Positions 56,323 through 64,000 of a stretch of DNA of 64,000 nt are shown one piece after another (within the stretch, counting starts at the first letter, position 1; each line of letters starts with the position of its first letter). The position numbers and the translations under genes are program-made. The stretch covers positions 1 to 64,000 of the forward strand of contig JAFLEI010000022.1 of the NCBI GenBank assembly GCA_017301975.1. Direction: 5' to 3'. Source of the DNA: Verrucomicrobiota bacterium (lineage in GTDB: Bacteria; Verrucomicrobiota; Verrucomicrobiia; Verrucomicrobiales; Verrucomicrobiaceae). The notes below the pieces were generated by a model. It was not told the DNA's origin. It saw only the letters and a list, made by a program, of their open reading frames with translations, and did no database searches.

Positions 56323-57219
56323 TCACCTCATCACATCGGCACTCTTCACAATCCCCCAGCACATCAGCCCCGCAAACATCAGCAGCTGCCCCCCGCTCAT
56401 TGCCAGCAGGCGGTTATGCCCCCGGCTGGGGGGCTCGGCGATCACCCGCCACGCCACAAAGAGCCCGAGAGGCAGCGTGATCAGCGGCAGCGTAAACGCA
56501 CGCGGCCAGCCCTGCTGAAACCAGTAAATTCCCGCCGCGTGTGCCGCGACAATGAGCAAGACAATCTCCACCCGCGCAAACCCCACGCCCAGTCGCACCG
56601 CGAGCGTCTTTTTGCCGCTTTGCCGGTCTTCCACCACATCGCGCAGGTTGTTGATGGCAATCAAGACCGTGCTCAGGCAGCCAATTTGAAACCCCGCCAC
56701 CACCGCCGCCTCATACCACTCGCCCGTTTGGACAAAGGCCGTACCCGTTACCGCCACAAAGCCGAAGAACAAAATCACAAACAGCTCCCCCAGCCCCCGA
56801 TACGCCAGTGGCATCGGGCCACCGGTGTAACCAAAACAGAAATACAGCGATGGAATGCCAATGAAAAGAATTGGCAGCCCCCGCGCCTCAAACAACGGCA
56901 CCGCCAGCAGTGTCGCCACCGCCAGCATCAGCCACGCCGCAAACTTCACCGTTCCCGGTGAAGCCGCACCACTGGCCGTGATGCGCCTCGGCCCGATTCG
57001 CGCCTCCGTGTCCGCCCCCTTGATCGAATCCAGCGCATCATTGAAAAAATTCGTCGCGATCTGCAGCGCCCCGCAGCTCCCCAGCGTGCAGAACGCCAGC
57101 CACCAGTCAAACGTCCCTGAAATCTTCGCTGCCAGCGCACAACCGACAACGACAGGCGCAATCGCCGCCCCCAGGGTTTTGGGGCGTGCTGCGGCGATCC
57201 AGTCGAAGAGATGAGGCAT
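56323..57219 (-). CDS. menA: 1,4-Dihydroxy-2-naphthoate polyprenyltransferase
   Basis: This 298-residue UbiA-family membrane enzyme adds the isoprenoid tail to DHNA. The first prenyl-diphosphate Asp motif is [14 protein letters not shown] at about residue 58, and the second is [22 protein letters not shown]. About eight membrane helices follow. It starts [19 protein letters not shown]. It lies 81 bases upstream of menC, so menA-menC-menE read as a unit in the minus direction. Confidence 0.93.
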   Translation of the reverse strand: MPHLFDWIAAARPKTLGAAIAPVVVGCALAAKISGTFDWWLAFCTLGSCGALQIATNFFNDALDSIKGADTEARIGPRRITASGAASPGTVKFAAWLMLAVATLLAVPLFEARGLPILFIGIPSLYFCFGYTGGPMPLAYRGLGELFVILFFGFVAVTGTAFVQTGEWYEAAVVAGFQIGCLSTVLIAINNLRDVVEDRQSGKKTLAVRLGVGFARVEIVLLIVAAHAAGIYWFQQGWPRAFTLPLITLPLGLFVAWRVIAEPPSRGHNRLLAMSGGQLLMFAGLMCWGIVKSADVMR

Positions 57220-57503
57220 AGGGAAGGGGGATGGAAAAAGTACTCCAGAGCTTTAGCTCGTTCTGGAATCGCGAGCCAATGCGTAACCGAACGACGAATG
57301 CAGAACCGAGCAAAGGCAATCAATGACGAATGACCACGCTTCCGCAAATCACTTCATCACTCGGACATCGGAACTGCAACCGCCAGCCCCAAGGTGCCGG
57401 GGTCTCCCGACCTCGCGCCGCTCAGGCAGTGGATTTTGCTTCGCGACAGTGCAATCTGACTCACAGCCCTCCAGACAAGGGTGGGAGACCCCACCTCCTT
57501 GGC
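57220..57503. other. Gap between menA and the PVC heme-protein gene
   Basis: The part next to menA holds a copy of the 47.4-kb element end (57237-57272). Inverted arms GGGGTCTCCC (57399-57408) and GGGAGACCCC (57483-57492) lie 74 bases apart. Nothing else is recognised. Confidence 0.5.
57237..57272. repeat. Partial copy of the 47.4-kb MITE-like end
   Basis: AAAGTACTCCAGAGCTTTAG and the following CTCGTTCTGGAAT match the right terminal arm of the element at 47418-47573 read inward, with about six differences. Only one end is present. Confidence 0.75.
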
Positions 57504-60449
57504 TCACTTGGGCATTTCCACCTGCCCGTTTGACATCAGGTAAGAGATCAGATTTTTCACATTCTCATCTCCCAGCGCGGAGAGCAGCCCTTCGGGCATC
57601 AGAGACATGGGCAGTTGCTCCTGTTTCACGATCTGCGTGCGCTCGATGGTCAGTCGCTCGGCAGGTGTCTGCACCGTCAGGGTGCGTTCCGTCTGCTCGG
57701 GAATCACGCCGGTGATGGTGCGCCCGTCCTTGAGATTGAGCACGCTCACGCGGAAATCCGCTGGCACCACCGCGCTTGGGTCCAGGATGTTTTCAAGCAG
57801 GTACTTCAGGTTGTGGCGATCACTGCCCGTCAGTTCGGGGCCAATGGCTCCGCCCTGCCCATAAAGCTTGTGGCAGGCACTGCACACGGCGGTGAAGATC
57901 ATGCGGCCTTTCGAGGGATCGGCTTTGGCCAGCGTGTCCTTGGTCAGGTAGCCTTCCCATTTGGCAAATTCGGCCTTCTTGGCCTCCGGCGTGTCGCGAA
58001 TCTCGCCCCAGGCTTCAGTGAGCAGCTTGTTCAGCGATTCATCACCCAGGCTGCGGATCTGCCGCGCCTGGAAAGGGGAGATGGCCGTCGTCGGCACTTT
58101 CTTCGCCTTGATCGCCTCCAGCAGCGCCTTCGCATAGCTAGGGCGGGAGGTCAGCGTGGCCACCGTCGCCGCCTGCTGCTCCTCGCTGCGGCCCGGCCAG
58201 GGATTGAGCATCGCCTTCGGAATGTTCGGATCATCATACGCCGCCAGCGCGTTGCGTGCCACGGTGCCCAGCACCTTGTCATTGATCAGCCCACGAATCA
58301 CCGGCAGCAGCTCCGGCTTCGCCGTGCGCGTGACACTCTTGAACGCATTCAGCCGCGCATTCGCATCACCCTCCGCGTTTTTCACGATCGCGATCAAATC
58401 ATCCGCAGCACGACCGCTGCCAAAGACCATGGAGAGGTTTTGTATGGTAGTCCCGGCTTTAGCCGGCTCTGGGGCGACACCTCGCACAAATTCATCCCAT
58501 CCCTTCGGCTTCTTGGCTGTGCTGAAGCCGTCCAGTCCGGCAGCAATGCCCGCCAGCACATCATCACGCACATCCTTCTGCTCCGTCATCAGCGCCACCA
58601 GCGCATCCACGGCTTCCGGTTTCGTCTCGATCATCTCCGCGATCCGCCGTGCCACCAGACGGCGGACGGTGGGCAGCTTCGCCTCTTTGATCAACTCCAC
58701 ACCCTTGAGCGGATCTGCCGCCATGGCAGGCTCGATGCCATACCAGATCATGAGCGGCTGCTGCCGGTCGTTGGCGTCTTCTTCGTGTTTCGCCAGCGCC
58801 GTGGCGATGGGCCAGCGAGATTCGAGGGGGAAGTTTTGAAGTGCAGAGGAGATGTGAAGGCGGACGAGACCGTCGGTATCATCCTTGGCCAGTTCGGTGA
58901 ACCGCTTCAGATACCAGGCGATATCCTCGTCTTCTGGACTGACATTTTCCGGAGCGCGGGGGCGCTTGTTCCAAACCAAATTGAATGCCTGAATCACATG
59001 CTTGTCCTTGTCCTTGGCTGAGAGGGCCATTCTAAAGAGCGCCTCGGCTCGCAGATCGTCCTCCTGATTTCGCATGGGATCTGCTCCCTCAAACCTGAGT
59101 CTGCGGTGCATTCTCGTCCACCAATTGTTCTTGAGGAGTTCGTCGGATGGGATGGTTTCGAGGCTGGCATAAGCCTTGGGCTCAATTTTCTTCTGTTCCC
59201 CATACACTATCTTGTAAATGCGTCCGCTCGTCCGGTGCACGCCGTCATTGTCATGGCACTCACCGCTGTCGCTCCAGTCGGACACGACCACATTGCCATC
59301 AGGGCAGGTCAGAAGGTCGATTCCACGGAACCATTTGTCCTTCGCCTGCATGAAATCGGGCGCATGCTTGCCCACGTAGCCGCAGCCCTGGCGCTCCAGA
59401 CGGTCTATGTTGATGCGGTTGCCGTGCAGGTTGCAGGTGAGCATGGCTCCCTCGTATTCCTTCGGCCAGACTCCACCTTGGTAAATGAGCATGCCCACGT
59501 GCGCGTGCCCGCCGCCGAGTTCGAGCGTCTTGTTGCTGATGCCCTTGCGGATGTCGCTCCAGCTTTCCGAACCATTGTCCCAGTGAAAATGATCCGCCGT
59601 TTGCTCGATCACCTCATACACATGGGGATTCAAATGCGTGCCAAACATCCGGCGGTAGTACGCGCCTGGAATCACATGCCACAGGTGGCCGATCACGGTG
59701 TTGATCATGAACAGTTCGCCATCGGCATTCCAGTCATGGCCCCAGGAGTTGGTGCCGCCATGCGCCACGGTTTCCAGAATCTTCAGTGTCGGGTGGTAGC
59801 GCCAGATGGCACAGTTCATCTTCACGCGTTTGTCCGCAGGCGTTCCCGGCGCGCCGACGCTTGAAGTGTCGGTGATGCCATGCCGTCCATACAGCCAGCC
59901 GTCCGGTCCCCAGCGCAGTCCATTCACGATGTTGTGACCGATGGTCTTCACATTGAATCCATCCAGCAGCACCTCCGGTTCGCCGTCGGGGATGTCATCG
60001 CCGTTGTTATCCGCGATGAAGCTCAGCGTGCCGTTGTGCAGCACCCACACGCCGCCGTAGCCGATCTCCACGCTGGTAAGGTACGCGCCGTTTTCCCAAA
60101 ACACCTTCCGCTCGTCATGCTTGCCGTCGCCGTTCTTGTCTTCCAGAATGATGATGCGGTCCCGCAGCTTCGTGTCCCAGCGCATGGGGTTCTCCGCGTA
60201 GGTGTAGTTTTCCGCCACCCACAGACGGCCTTTTTTGTCCCAGCTCATGGCGATCGGCTGCTGCACATCGGGCTCGGCGGCAAACACCACGCATTTAAAG
60301 CCCTTCGGCAGCTCCATCGTCCGCGCCACCTCTTCCGCCGGCATCGGGTCACCTTTTTCAGTGTTGAACGGTTTCGGGAACTCATCCGCCAAAGCAGCGA
60401 GAGTTGAAAAGGACAAGAATGACAGAAAGGCGGCGTGACGTATGCTCAT
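57504..60449 (-). CDS. PVC-type heme-binding CxxCH protein with propeller and HEAT repeats
   Basis: With ATG 60449 this is a 981-residue secreted protein. A signal peptide (RHAAFLSFLSFSTLAALADE) leads to a beta-propeller of the PQQ-/glucose-sorbosone-type dehydrogenase-like family (GFKCVVFAAEPDVQQPIAMSWD, GRLWVAENYTYAENP). A HEAT-like alpha-solenoid runs from about 450 to 830. The C-terminal cytochrome domain has CSACHKLYGQGGAIGPELTG at about 855. DPSAVVPADFRVSVLNLKDGR and LLSALGDENVKNLISYL are the closing family blocks. A periplasmic redox or sugar-oxidation role is possible. It is divergent from the next gene. Confidence 0.93.
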   Translation of the reverse strand: MSIRHAAFLSFLSFSTLAALADEFPKPFNTEKGDPMPAEEVARTMELPKGFKCVVFAAEPDVQQPIAMSWDKKGRLWVAENYTYAENPMRWDTKLRDRIIILEDKNGDGKHDERKVFWENGAYLTSVEIGYGGVWVLHNGTLSFIADNNGDDIPDGEPEVLLDGFNVKTIGHNIVNGLRWGPDGWLYGRHGITDTSSVGAPGTPADKRVKMNCAIWRYHPTLKILETVAHGGTNSWGHDWNADGELFMINTVIGHLWHVIPGAYYRRMFGTHLNPHVYEVIEQTADHFHWDNGSESWSDIRKGISNKTLELGGGHAHVGMLIYQGGVWPKEYEGAMLTCNLHGNRINIDRLERQGCGYVGKHAPDFMQAKDKWFRGIDLLTCPDGNVVVSDWSDSGECHDNDGVHRTSGRIYKIVYGEQKKIEPKAYASLETIPSDELLKNNWWTRMHRRLRFEGADPMRNQEDDLRAEALFRMALSAKDKDKHVIQAFNLVWNKRPRAPENVSPEDEDIAWYLKRFTELAKDDTDGLVRLHISSALQNFPLESRWPIATALAKHEEDANDRQQPLMIWYGIEPAMAADPLKGVELIKEAKLPTVRRLVARRIAEMIETKPEAVDALVALMTEQKDVRDDVLAGIAAGLDGFSTAKKPKGWDEFVRGVAPEPAKAGTTIQNLSMVFGSGRAADDLIAIVKNAEGDANARLNAFKSVTRTAKPELLPVIRGLINDKVLGTVARNALAAYDDPNIPKAMLNPWPGRSEEQQAATVATLTSRPSYAKALLEAIKAKKVPTTAISPFQARQIRSLGDESLNKLLTEAWGEIRDTPEAKKAEFAKWEGYLTKDTLAKADPSKGRMIFTAVCSACHKLYGQGGAIGPELTGSDRHNLKYLLENILDPSAVVPADFRVSVLNLKDGRTITGVIPEQTERTLTVQTPAERLTIERTQIVKQEQLPMSLMPEGLLSALGDENVKNLISYLMSNGQVEMPK

Positions 60450-60505
60450 AAACGAAAGTGGACCTTTCCAAACGCCCGGCTCGTACGCAATCTTCAAATC
60501 ATCCC

Positions 60506-62722
60506 ATGAAACACACCCTCTTTTCTCTTGTCGTGTTTTCCATGGTTTTTGGGGGACCTCTCACCGCTGCCCCCAAGGGAGCCGCCAGACCCAAAAGCCC
60601 CGCCTCCCTCACCGCAGCCGAACTCGCCGCGACCATCCGTCCCTCGCTGGTCAAAATCACCCAGATCGGCCGGGAGGGCACCGACGGCATCGGTTCCGGC
60701 TTCGTCGTGAGCGCTGACGGCCTCATCGCCACCAATTTGCATGTCATTGGCGAGGCCCGGCGGCTGCAAATCGAGATGCATGATGGAAAAACCCACGATG
60801 TGACCGTCGTCCAGGCCAGCGACAGCCATCACGATCTCGCCTTGCTCAAAATTGACGCCAAAGGACTCAAGCCTCTGCCCCTGGGAGATTCCAGCAAAGT
60901 CCGCCAGGGCGAACCCATCGTCGCCATGGGCGCTCCGGAAGGCCTGGGTTTCAGCATTGTACAGGGCGTGCTCTCTGCCACGCGCGAGGTGGATGGCCAG
61001 GAAATGCTGCAGGTGGCCGTGCCTATTGAGAAGGGCAACAGCGGCGGCCCGTTGCTCGACATGCAGGGGAACGTGCTGGGTCTGCTGACGCTGAAATCCC
61101 TCAAAACGGACAACCTCGGCTTTGCCATGCCGGTCAACGAACTCAAAATGCTCATCGAGAAGCCCAACCCGGTGCCCATGTCCCGCTGGCTGACCATTGG
61201 TGCGCTGAACCCGAAGCAGTGGCAGACCTATCTGGGCGCGCAGTGGACGCAGCATGCCGGCGTCATTCGCTCCGAGTTTCCCGGCGCTGGCTTCGGTGGT
61301 CGGGCGCTTTGCCTTTCCACCCAAAAAGTGCCCGAGGGCACCTTTGAGATCGCTGTGACGGTGCGGCTCGATGATGAGTCCGGTGCCGCCGGACTCACCT
61401 TTTGCTCGGATGGCGCGGACAAGCACTACGGCTTCTATGCCTCGGGGGGCAAAATGCGCCTCACCCGTTTTGACGGCCCGGATGTCTATTCCTGGACCAT
61501 CCTGGCCGATGTCCCGAGCGATGCCTACAAAGCCGGGGAATGGAACACTCTGCGTGTCCGGGTTGAGCCGGAGCGCATCGTCTGCTTTGTGAACGGGAAG
61601 CAGGCCATCGAAAGCGACGATGCCGGCCTGCGTGGTGGCGCAGCCGGTTTATGCAAATTCAGGACGACGGTGGCGCAGTTTCGCAATTTCCGTATCGGCA
61701 CCGATCTCGCTGAAAAGCCGCTGCAGCCCGAACTCGCCTCCCAGCTCCGCTCCAAGGTGGAGGAATACATCGCCGATTCAGCCACCGCCGACAAAACCCT
61801 CGACGGCCTGCTGGAAAACCCCGCCGCCGCCCGTCGCGTACTGGTGGAACAACGACGCAGGCTGGAGGAGGAGGCAGCAAAACTGCGCGAACTCGAGCAC
61901 GAACTGCACCGCCGCGCGATGACCAAGGAAATCCTCGCCGAGCTCGCCAAGCCTGAGCCGGAGATCAATCTGCTGCGCTGCGCCCTGCTGCTGGCGCGGC
62001 ATGACAATCCGGAGATCGACATCGCCACCTATCTCAACAGCTTCAAGGCCATGGTCCTGGATCTCAAGGACGATCCTGAAATCAGCAAGGGCACCATTCC
62101 GGCCGTCAAACGCCTCAACCGATACCTCTTTGAAGAGAACGGTTTTCACGGCAGCCGTGGCGACTACGGCAGCCGCTCCAACAGCTACCTCAACGAGGTC
62201 ATTGATGATCGCGAAGGCCTGCCCATCACATTGAGCCTGCTCTATGTCGAGCTTGCTTCCGCGCTCGGCGTGCAGGGGGTGTTTGGCGTTCCGCTCCCGG
62301 GCAAATTCATGGTGGGTTATCGCGAGGGGCCTGAAGGCGAACTCCAGCTCGTGGATGTCTTTGAGCACGGCAAGCTCGTCACGGTCGAACAGGCGGCCCT
62401 TGATCTTACCGAAGACGGTCATTTTCCGGAAGGCGCACTCGCCCCCACCACCAAGCAGGCCATTCTGCTGCGCAATCTGATGAGCAGCGTGTTTGATGAC
62501 AGCCGCTCCCTGCGCGAGTCGCTGCCCTATTTGAACCTTGTCCTTGCCATTGATCCCCAGTCCGCTGCCGAACGCCTCACCCGCGCCCAGATGCGCCAGC
62601 GTCTGGGAGAAAAAACAGGGGCTCGCGAAGACGTGACCTGGCTGATCAACAACTTCCCCGAAGACGGCCCGCCCGAGCTGATGCAACAGCTCGACCGCTG
62701 GCTGCAGTCGCTGCGGGACTAA
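60506..62722 (+). CDS. Fusion: trypsin-like protease + LamG-like + SirB1-like domain
   Basis: With ATG 60506 this 738-residue protein has a signal peptide (SLVVFSMVFGGPLTAAPKG). Residues 40-220 are a Deg-type serine protease without PDZ: catalytic triad H79 (ATNLHVIGEA), D110 (SHHDLALL) and S179 (EKGNSGGPLLD). Residues about 260-410 look like a DUF1080/LamG beta-sandwich (FEIAVTVRLDDESG, AGEWNTLRVRVEPERIVCFV). A helical linker follows, and residues about 500-650 match the SirB1/transglutaminase-like family (NRYLFEENGFHG, SYLNEVIDDREGLPITLSLL, LASALGVQG). The role is unknown; the architecture is unusual. Confidence 0.85.
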   Translation: MKHTLFSLVVFSMVFGGPLTAAPKGAARPKSPASLTAAELAATIRPSLVKITQIGREGTDGIGSGFVVSADGLIATNLHVIGEARRLQIEMHDGKTHDVTVVQASDSHHDLALLKIDAKGLKPLPLGDSSKVRQGEPIVAMGAPEGLGFSIVQGVLSATREVDGQEMLQVAVPIEKGNSGGPLLDMQGNVLGLLTLKSLKTDNLGFAMPVNELKMLIEKPNPVPMSRWLTIGALNPKQWQTYLGAQWTQHAGVIRSEFPGAGFGGRALCLSTQKVPEGTFEIAVTVRLDDESGAAGLTFCSDGADKHYGFYASGGKMRLTRFDGPDVYSWTILADVPSDAYKAGEWNTLRVRVEPERIVCFVNGKQAIESDDAGLRGGAAGLCKFRTTVAQFRNFRIGTDLAEKPLQPELASQLRSKVEEYIADSATADKTLDGLLENPAAARRVLVEQRRRLEEEAAKLRELEHELHRRAMTKEILAELAKPEPEINLLRCALLLARHDNPEIDIATYLNSFKAMVLDLKDDPEISKGTIPAVKRLNRYLFEENGFHGSRGDYGSRSNSYLNEVIDDREGLPITLSLLYVELASALGVQGVFGVPLPGKFMVGYREGPEGELQLVDVFEHGKLVTVEQAALDLTEDGHFPEGALAPTTKQAILLRNLMSSVFDDSRSLRESLPYLNLVLAIDPQSAAERLTRAQMRQRLGEKTGAREDVTWLINNFPEDGPPELMQQLDRWLQSLRD

Positions 62723-62728
62723 AAGTTG

Positions 62729-62785
62729 TCCAGTTGCGCCGCAACTGGAGGAAAAAATGGACCCGACCAGTTGCGGCGCAACTGG
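62729..62785. repeat. Two tandem odd-centred palindromes
   Basis: TCCAGTTGCG-C-CGCAACTGGA (62729-62749) and CCAGTTGCG-G-CGCAACTGG (62767-62785) share their arms and lie 17 bases apart, one inverted at the centre. They fill the space between two convergent stops. They could act as bidirectional terminators, but no T run follows. Confidence 0.92.
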
Positions 62786-62786
62786 A

Positions 62787-63626
62787 CTACTTAAATCCCG
62801 CCAGCCGCACTCCAAACAGCCACCGAAACGGCGGCTTCAGCGCCAGGGCCTTCCGCAGACCATGCGGCAGGAGGCTCAGCAGCTTTTCGCAAATCACTGC
62901 AGGCCAGGTGGGCAGCAGCATGAATTTGCCATGCCCGCCGAAAATGATGCGTGTTTTGGCAAAGCCAACCTGCCGGAAAAGCGCGGACAAATCCCCCACC
63001 GTGTATTCCTTGAGGTGAAACCCCTTCGCCTCCCGATCAATGATGCAACTGATGTCGTGCGGTCCGGTCAGGCGGCTGGGGGTGATGCAAAGATAGACGC
63101 CGCCGGGTGCCAGCGCGGTATAAAGGTGGCGCAACTGCTCCACGGCATCGTCTGGATGCAGGTGCTCCATCAACTGGTTGCTGTAGGCCACGTTCACGCT
63201 GCCCGGTTCCACAGGAATTGTGCTGCCGTCAGAGAGCACCAGCCGCAGGTTTTCCGGCAGCACGCGTTTGCGGGTGATCTCATCGGACACATCCACCGCC
63301 AGCACCTGGGAAACTTGTGCCGCCACCGTTTTGGCCAGCTCACAATCTCCCGGCCCAACTTCAAGGAACACCGTTTTCGGCGTCAAAAAGGGCGTCAGGA
63401 TCTCCATCTTCTCCGCCACATCGGCCGCCAGCCGTTCGGGGGAGGACTTGTTTGTGTGCTGCGGATGCGCAGGCACACGTTTGAAGAGTTCGTCATAGAC
63501 TTCCGAATAGAGCGTGCGGCGCTGTTCCTTGGTCGCATTTCGCAGCCGGTCCGCGAGTTCGCGCTCCACTTCATAGTGCTGGCGGAGCTGTTCCGGGGTG
63601 CGGGAATCGGTGACGGTGACGGGCAT
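62787..63626 (-). CDS. Class I SAM-dependent methyltransferase
   Basis: This 279-residue protein has motif I TVFLEVGPGDCELAKTVA at about residue 85, motif II VLAVDVSDEIT, and VNVAYSNQLMEHLHPDDAVE as motif IV. LAPGGVYLCITPSRLTGPHDI is the family-typical post-motif region of glycan- or lipid-methyltransferases. The C-terminus (AVICEKLLSLLPHGLRKALA) has hydrophobic helices that could bind the membrane. The substrate is unknown. It converges on the protease fusion gene. Confidence 0.84.
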   Translation of the reverse strand: MPVTVTDSRTPEQLRQHYEVERELADRLRNATKEQRRTLYSEVYDELFKRVPAHPQHTNKSSPERLAADVAEKMEILTPFLTPKTVFLEVGPGDCELAKTVAAQVSQVLAVDVSDEITRKRVLPENLRLVLSDGSTIPVEPGSVNVAYSNQLMEHLHPDDAVEQLRHLYTALAPGGVYLCITPSRLTGPHDISCIIDREAKGFHLKEYTVGDLSALFRQVGFAKTRIIFGGHGKFMLLPTWPAVICEKLLSLLPHGLRKALALKPPFRWLFGVRLAGFK

Positions 63627-63723
63627 GGGTGGCTAAAAGCTAAGCGCCAGATCCGGTTCAGGCAAGTGGCGTGCATGCACCAAGAGCTGGGGGCTGCCGG
63701 TCATCGCCCTCGCGCCGCCCCAC

Positions 63724-64000
63724 TCACTCGCTGACGAAGCGGTAGAACAGCAGCTTTTTGGACAAAGGCAGGAAGACCTTTCTGGCTGCGGCCTGATGAA
63801 CGGGATGAGCATTGTAGCGCTGGCGGGCGGCTTCGTCTTCAAAGCTGAGGATGAAACAGAGGTCATAACTGGTGTCTGAAAAAGGGCCGCCGATGCCATC
63901 GCTGCGCCCCACGCGCACCTGCTTGACCTCGGGGATGGAACAGCCAAAGGAATGCACGGCTTCGATGATTTTCTGCCGTTCCGCCTTGCTGCCTGAGTTC
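63724..64000 (-). CDS. Dabb (stress-responsive alpha/beta barrel) domain protein, partial
   Basis: The frame is open to the right edge, so the 5' end is missing. The visible 91 residues read KAERQKIIEAVHSFGCSIPEV, then VGRSDGIGG and a late YDLCFILSFEDEAARQRYNAH. This is the Dabb fold (a small dimeric alpha+beta barrel). Its usual length is about 95-105, so only a few residues are cut. A GTG at 63955 has no claim to be the start. Confidence 0.82.
   Translation of the reverse strand, partial: NSGSKAERQKIIEAVHSFGCSIPEVKQVRVGRSDGIGGPFSDTSYDLCFILSFEDEAARQRYNAHPVHQAAARKVFLPLSKKLLFYRFVSE

Overview
The window looks like a chromosomal segment of a member of the Verrucomicrobiota (PVC superphylum), probably a Prosthecobacter/Verrucomicrobium-like bacterium. 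This is inferred from protein families, not from an rRNA: a DUF1501 protein with a Tat-type leader, a planctomycete-type cytochrome/DUF1549/DUF1553 protein, a PVC-type heme-binding CxxCH protein with HEAT-like repeats, a GH75-like protein, a GlnRS, and menaquinone genes of the classical pathway. No rRNA, complete phage, complete IS or CRISPR array is visible.

Layout. (1) 1-13.7 kb, all on +: an exopolysaccharide/O-antigen cluster with eight glycosyltransferase genes (one cut by the window edge, one a two-domain fusion), a hexapeptide acetyltransferase, a polytopic polymerase/ligase, two adjacent FkbM methyltransferases, and gmd-fcl for GDP-L-fucose. Its first 9.6 kb looks more AT-rich than the housekeeping part. 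(2) 13.9-19.4 kb: esterase-like hydrolase, Zn peptidase, acpP, and an eno-ftsB pair. (3) 17.0-17.7 and 19.4-20.9 kb: gene-poor, repeat-rich DNA with small hairpins, a duplicated 3' end of a DUF1501 gene, relics of a VapC-like toxin and a RepA-like ATPase, and a GGGTTC cluster with a 54-bp palindrome. (4) 21-28 kb: DUF1501, a large threefold-repeat secreted protein, mutL, an IscA-type protein and a membrane protein. (5) 28.8-33.6 kb: a HldE-C/PurN fusion, a UvrD-type helicase, and a tRNA-guanine transglycosylase with an MnmC-like tail cut short by repeat DNA. (6) 35-49.3 kb: glnS, a divergent purC, tRNA-Asn and tRNA-Met, hemB, a large cytochrome/DUF1553 protein, a PaaK-like adenylate-forming enzyme, plsX-fabH, proB and purU. 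(7) 49-64 kb: GH75-like protein, lolD-trmL-gtrA, two glycine-zipper lipoproteins, menA-menC-menE, a 981-aa PVC heme protein, a protease/LamG/SirB1-like fusion, a methyltransferase and a partial Dabb protein.

Functional themes are surface polysaccharide (fucose, heptose), lipid synthesis (acpP, plsX, fabH), menaquinone, purines (purN domain, purC, purU), tRNA biology (glnS, tgt, trmL, two tRNAs) and PVC-type secreted heme proteins. The least ordinary material is the mosaic of intergenic hairpin repeats whose arms change in a compensatory way, the relics of a mobile element at 19.6-20.4 kb, and three unusual fusions. I did not find a complete new defence or mobile system; the best candidates for undescribed biology are the hairpin family and the fusions.
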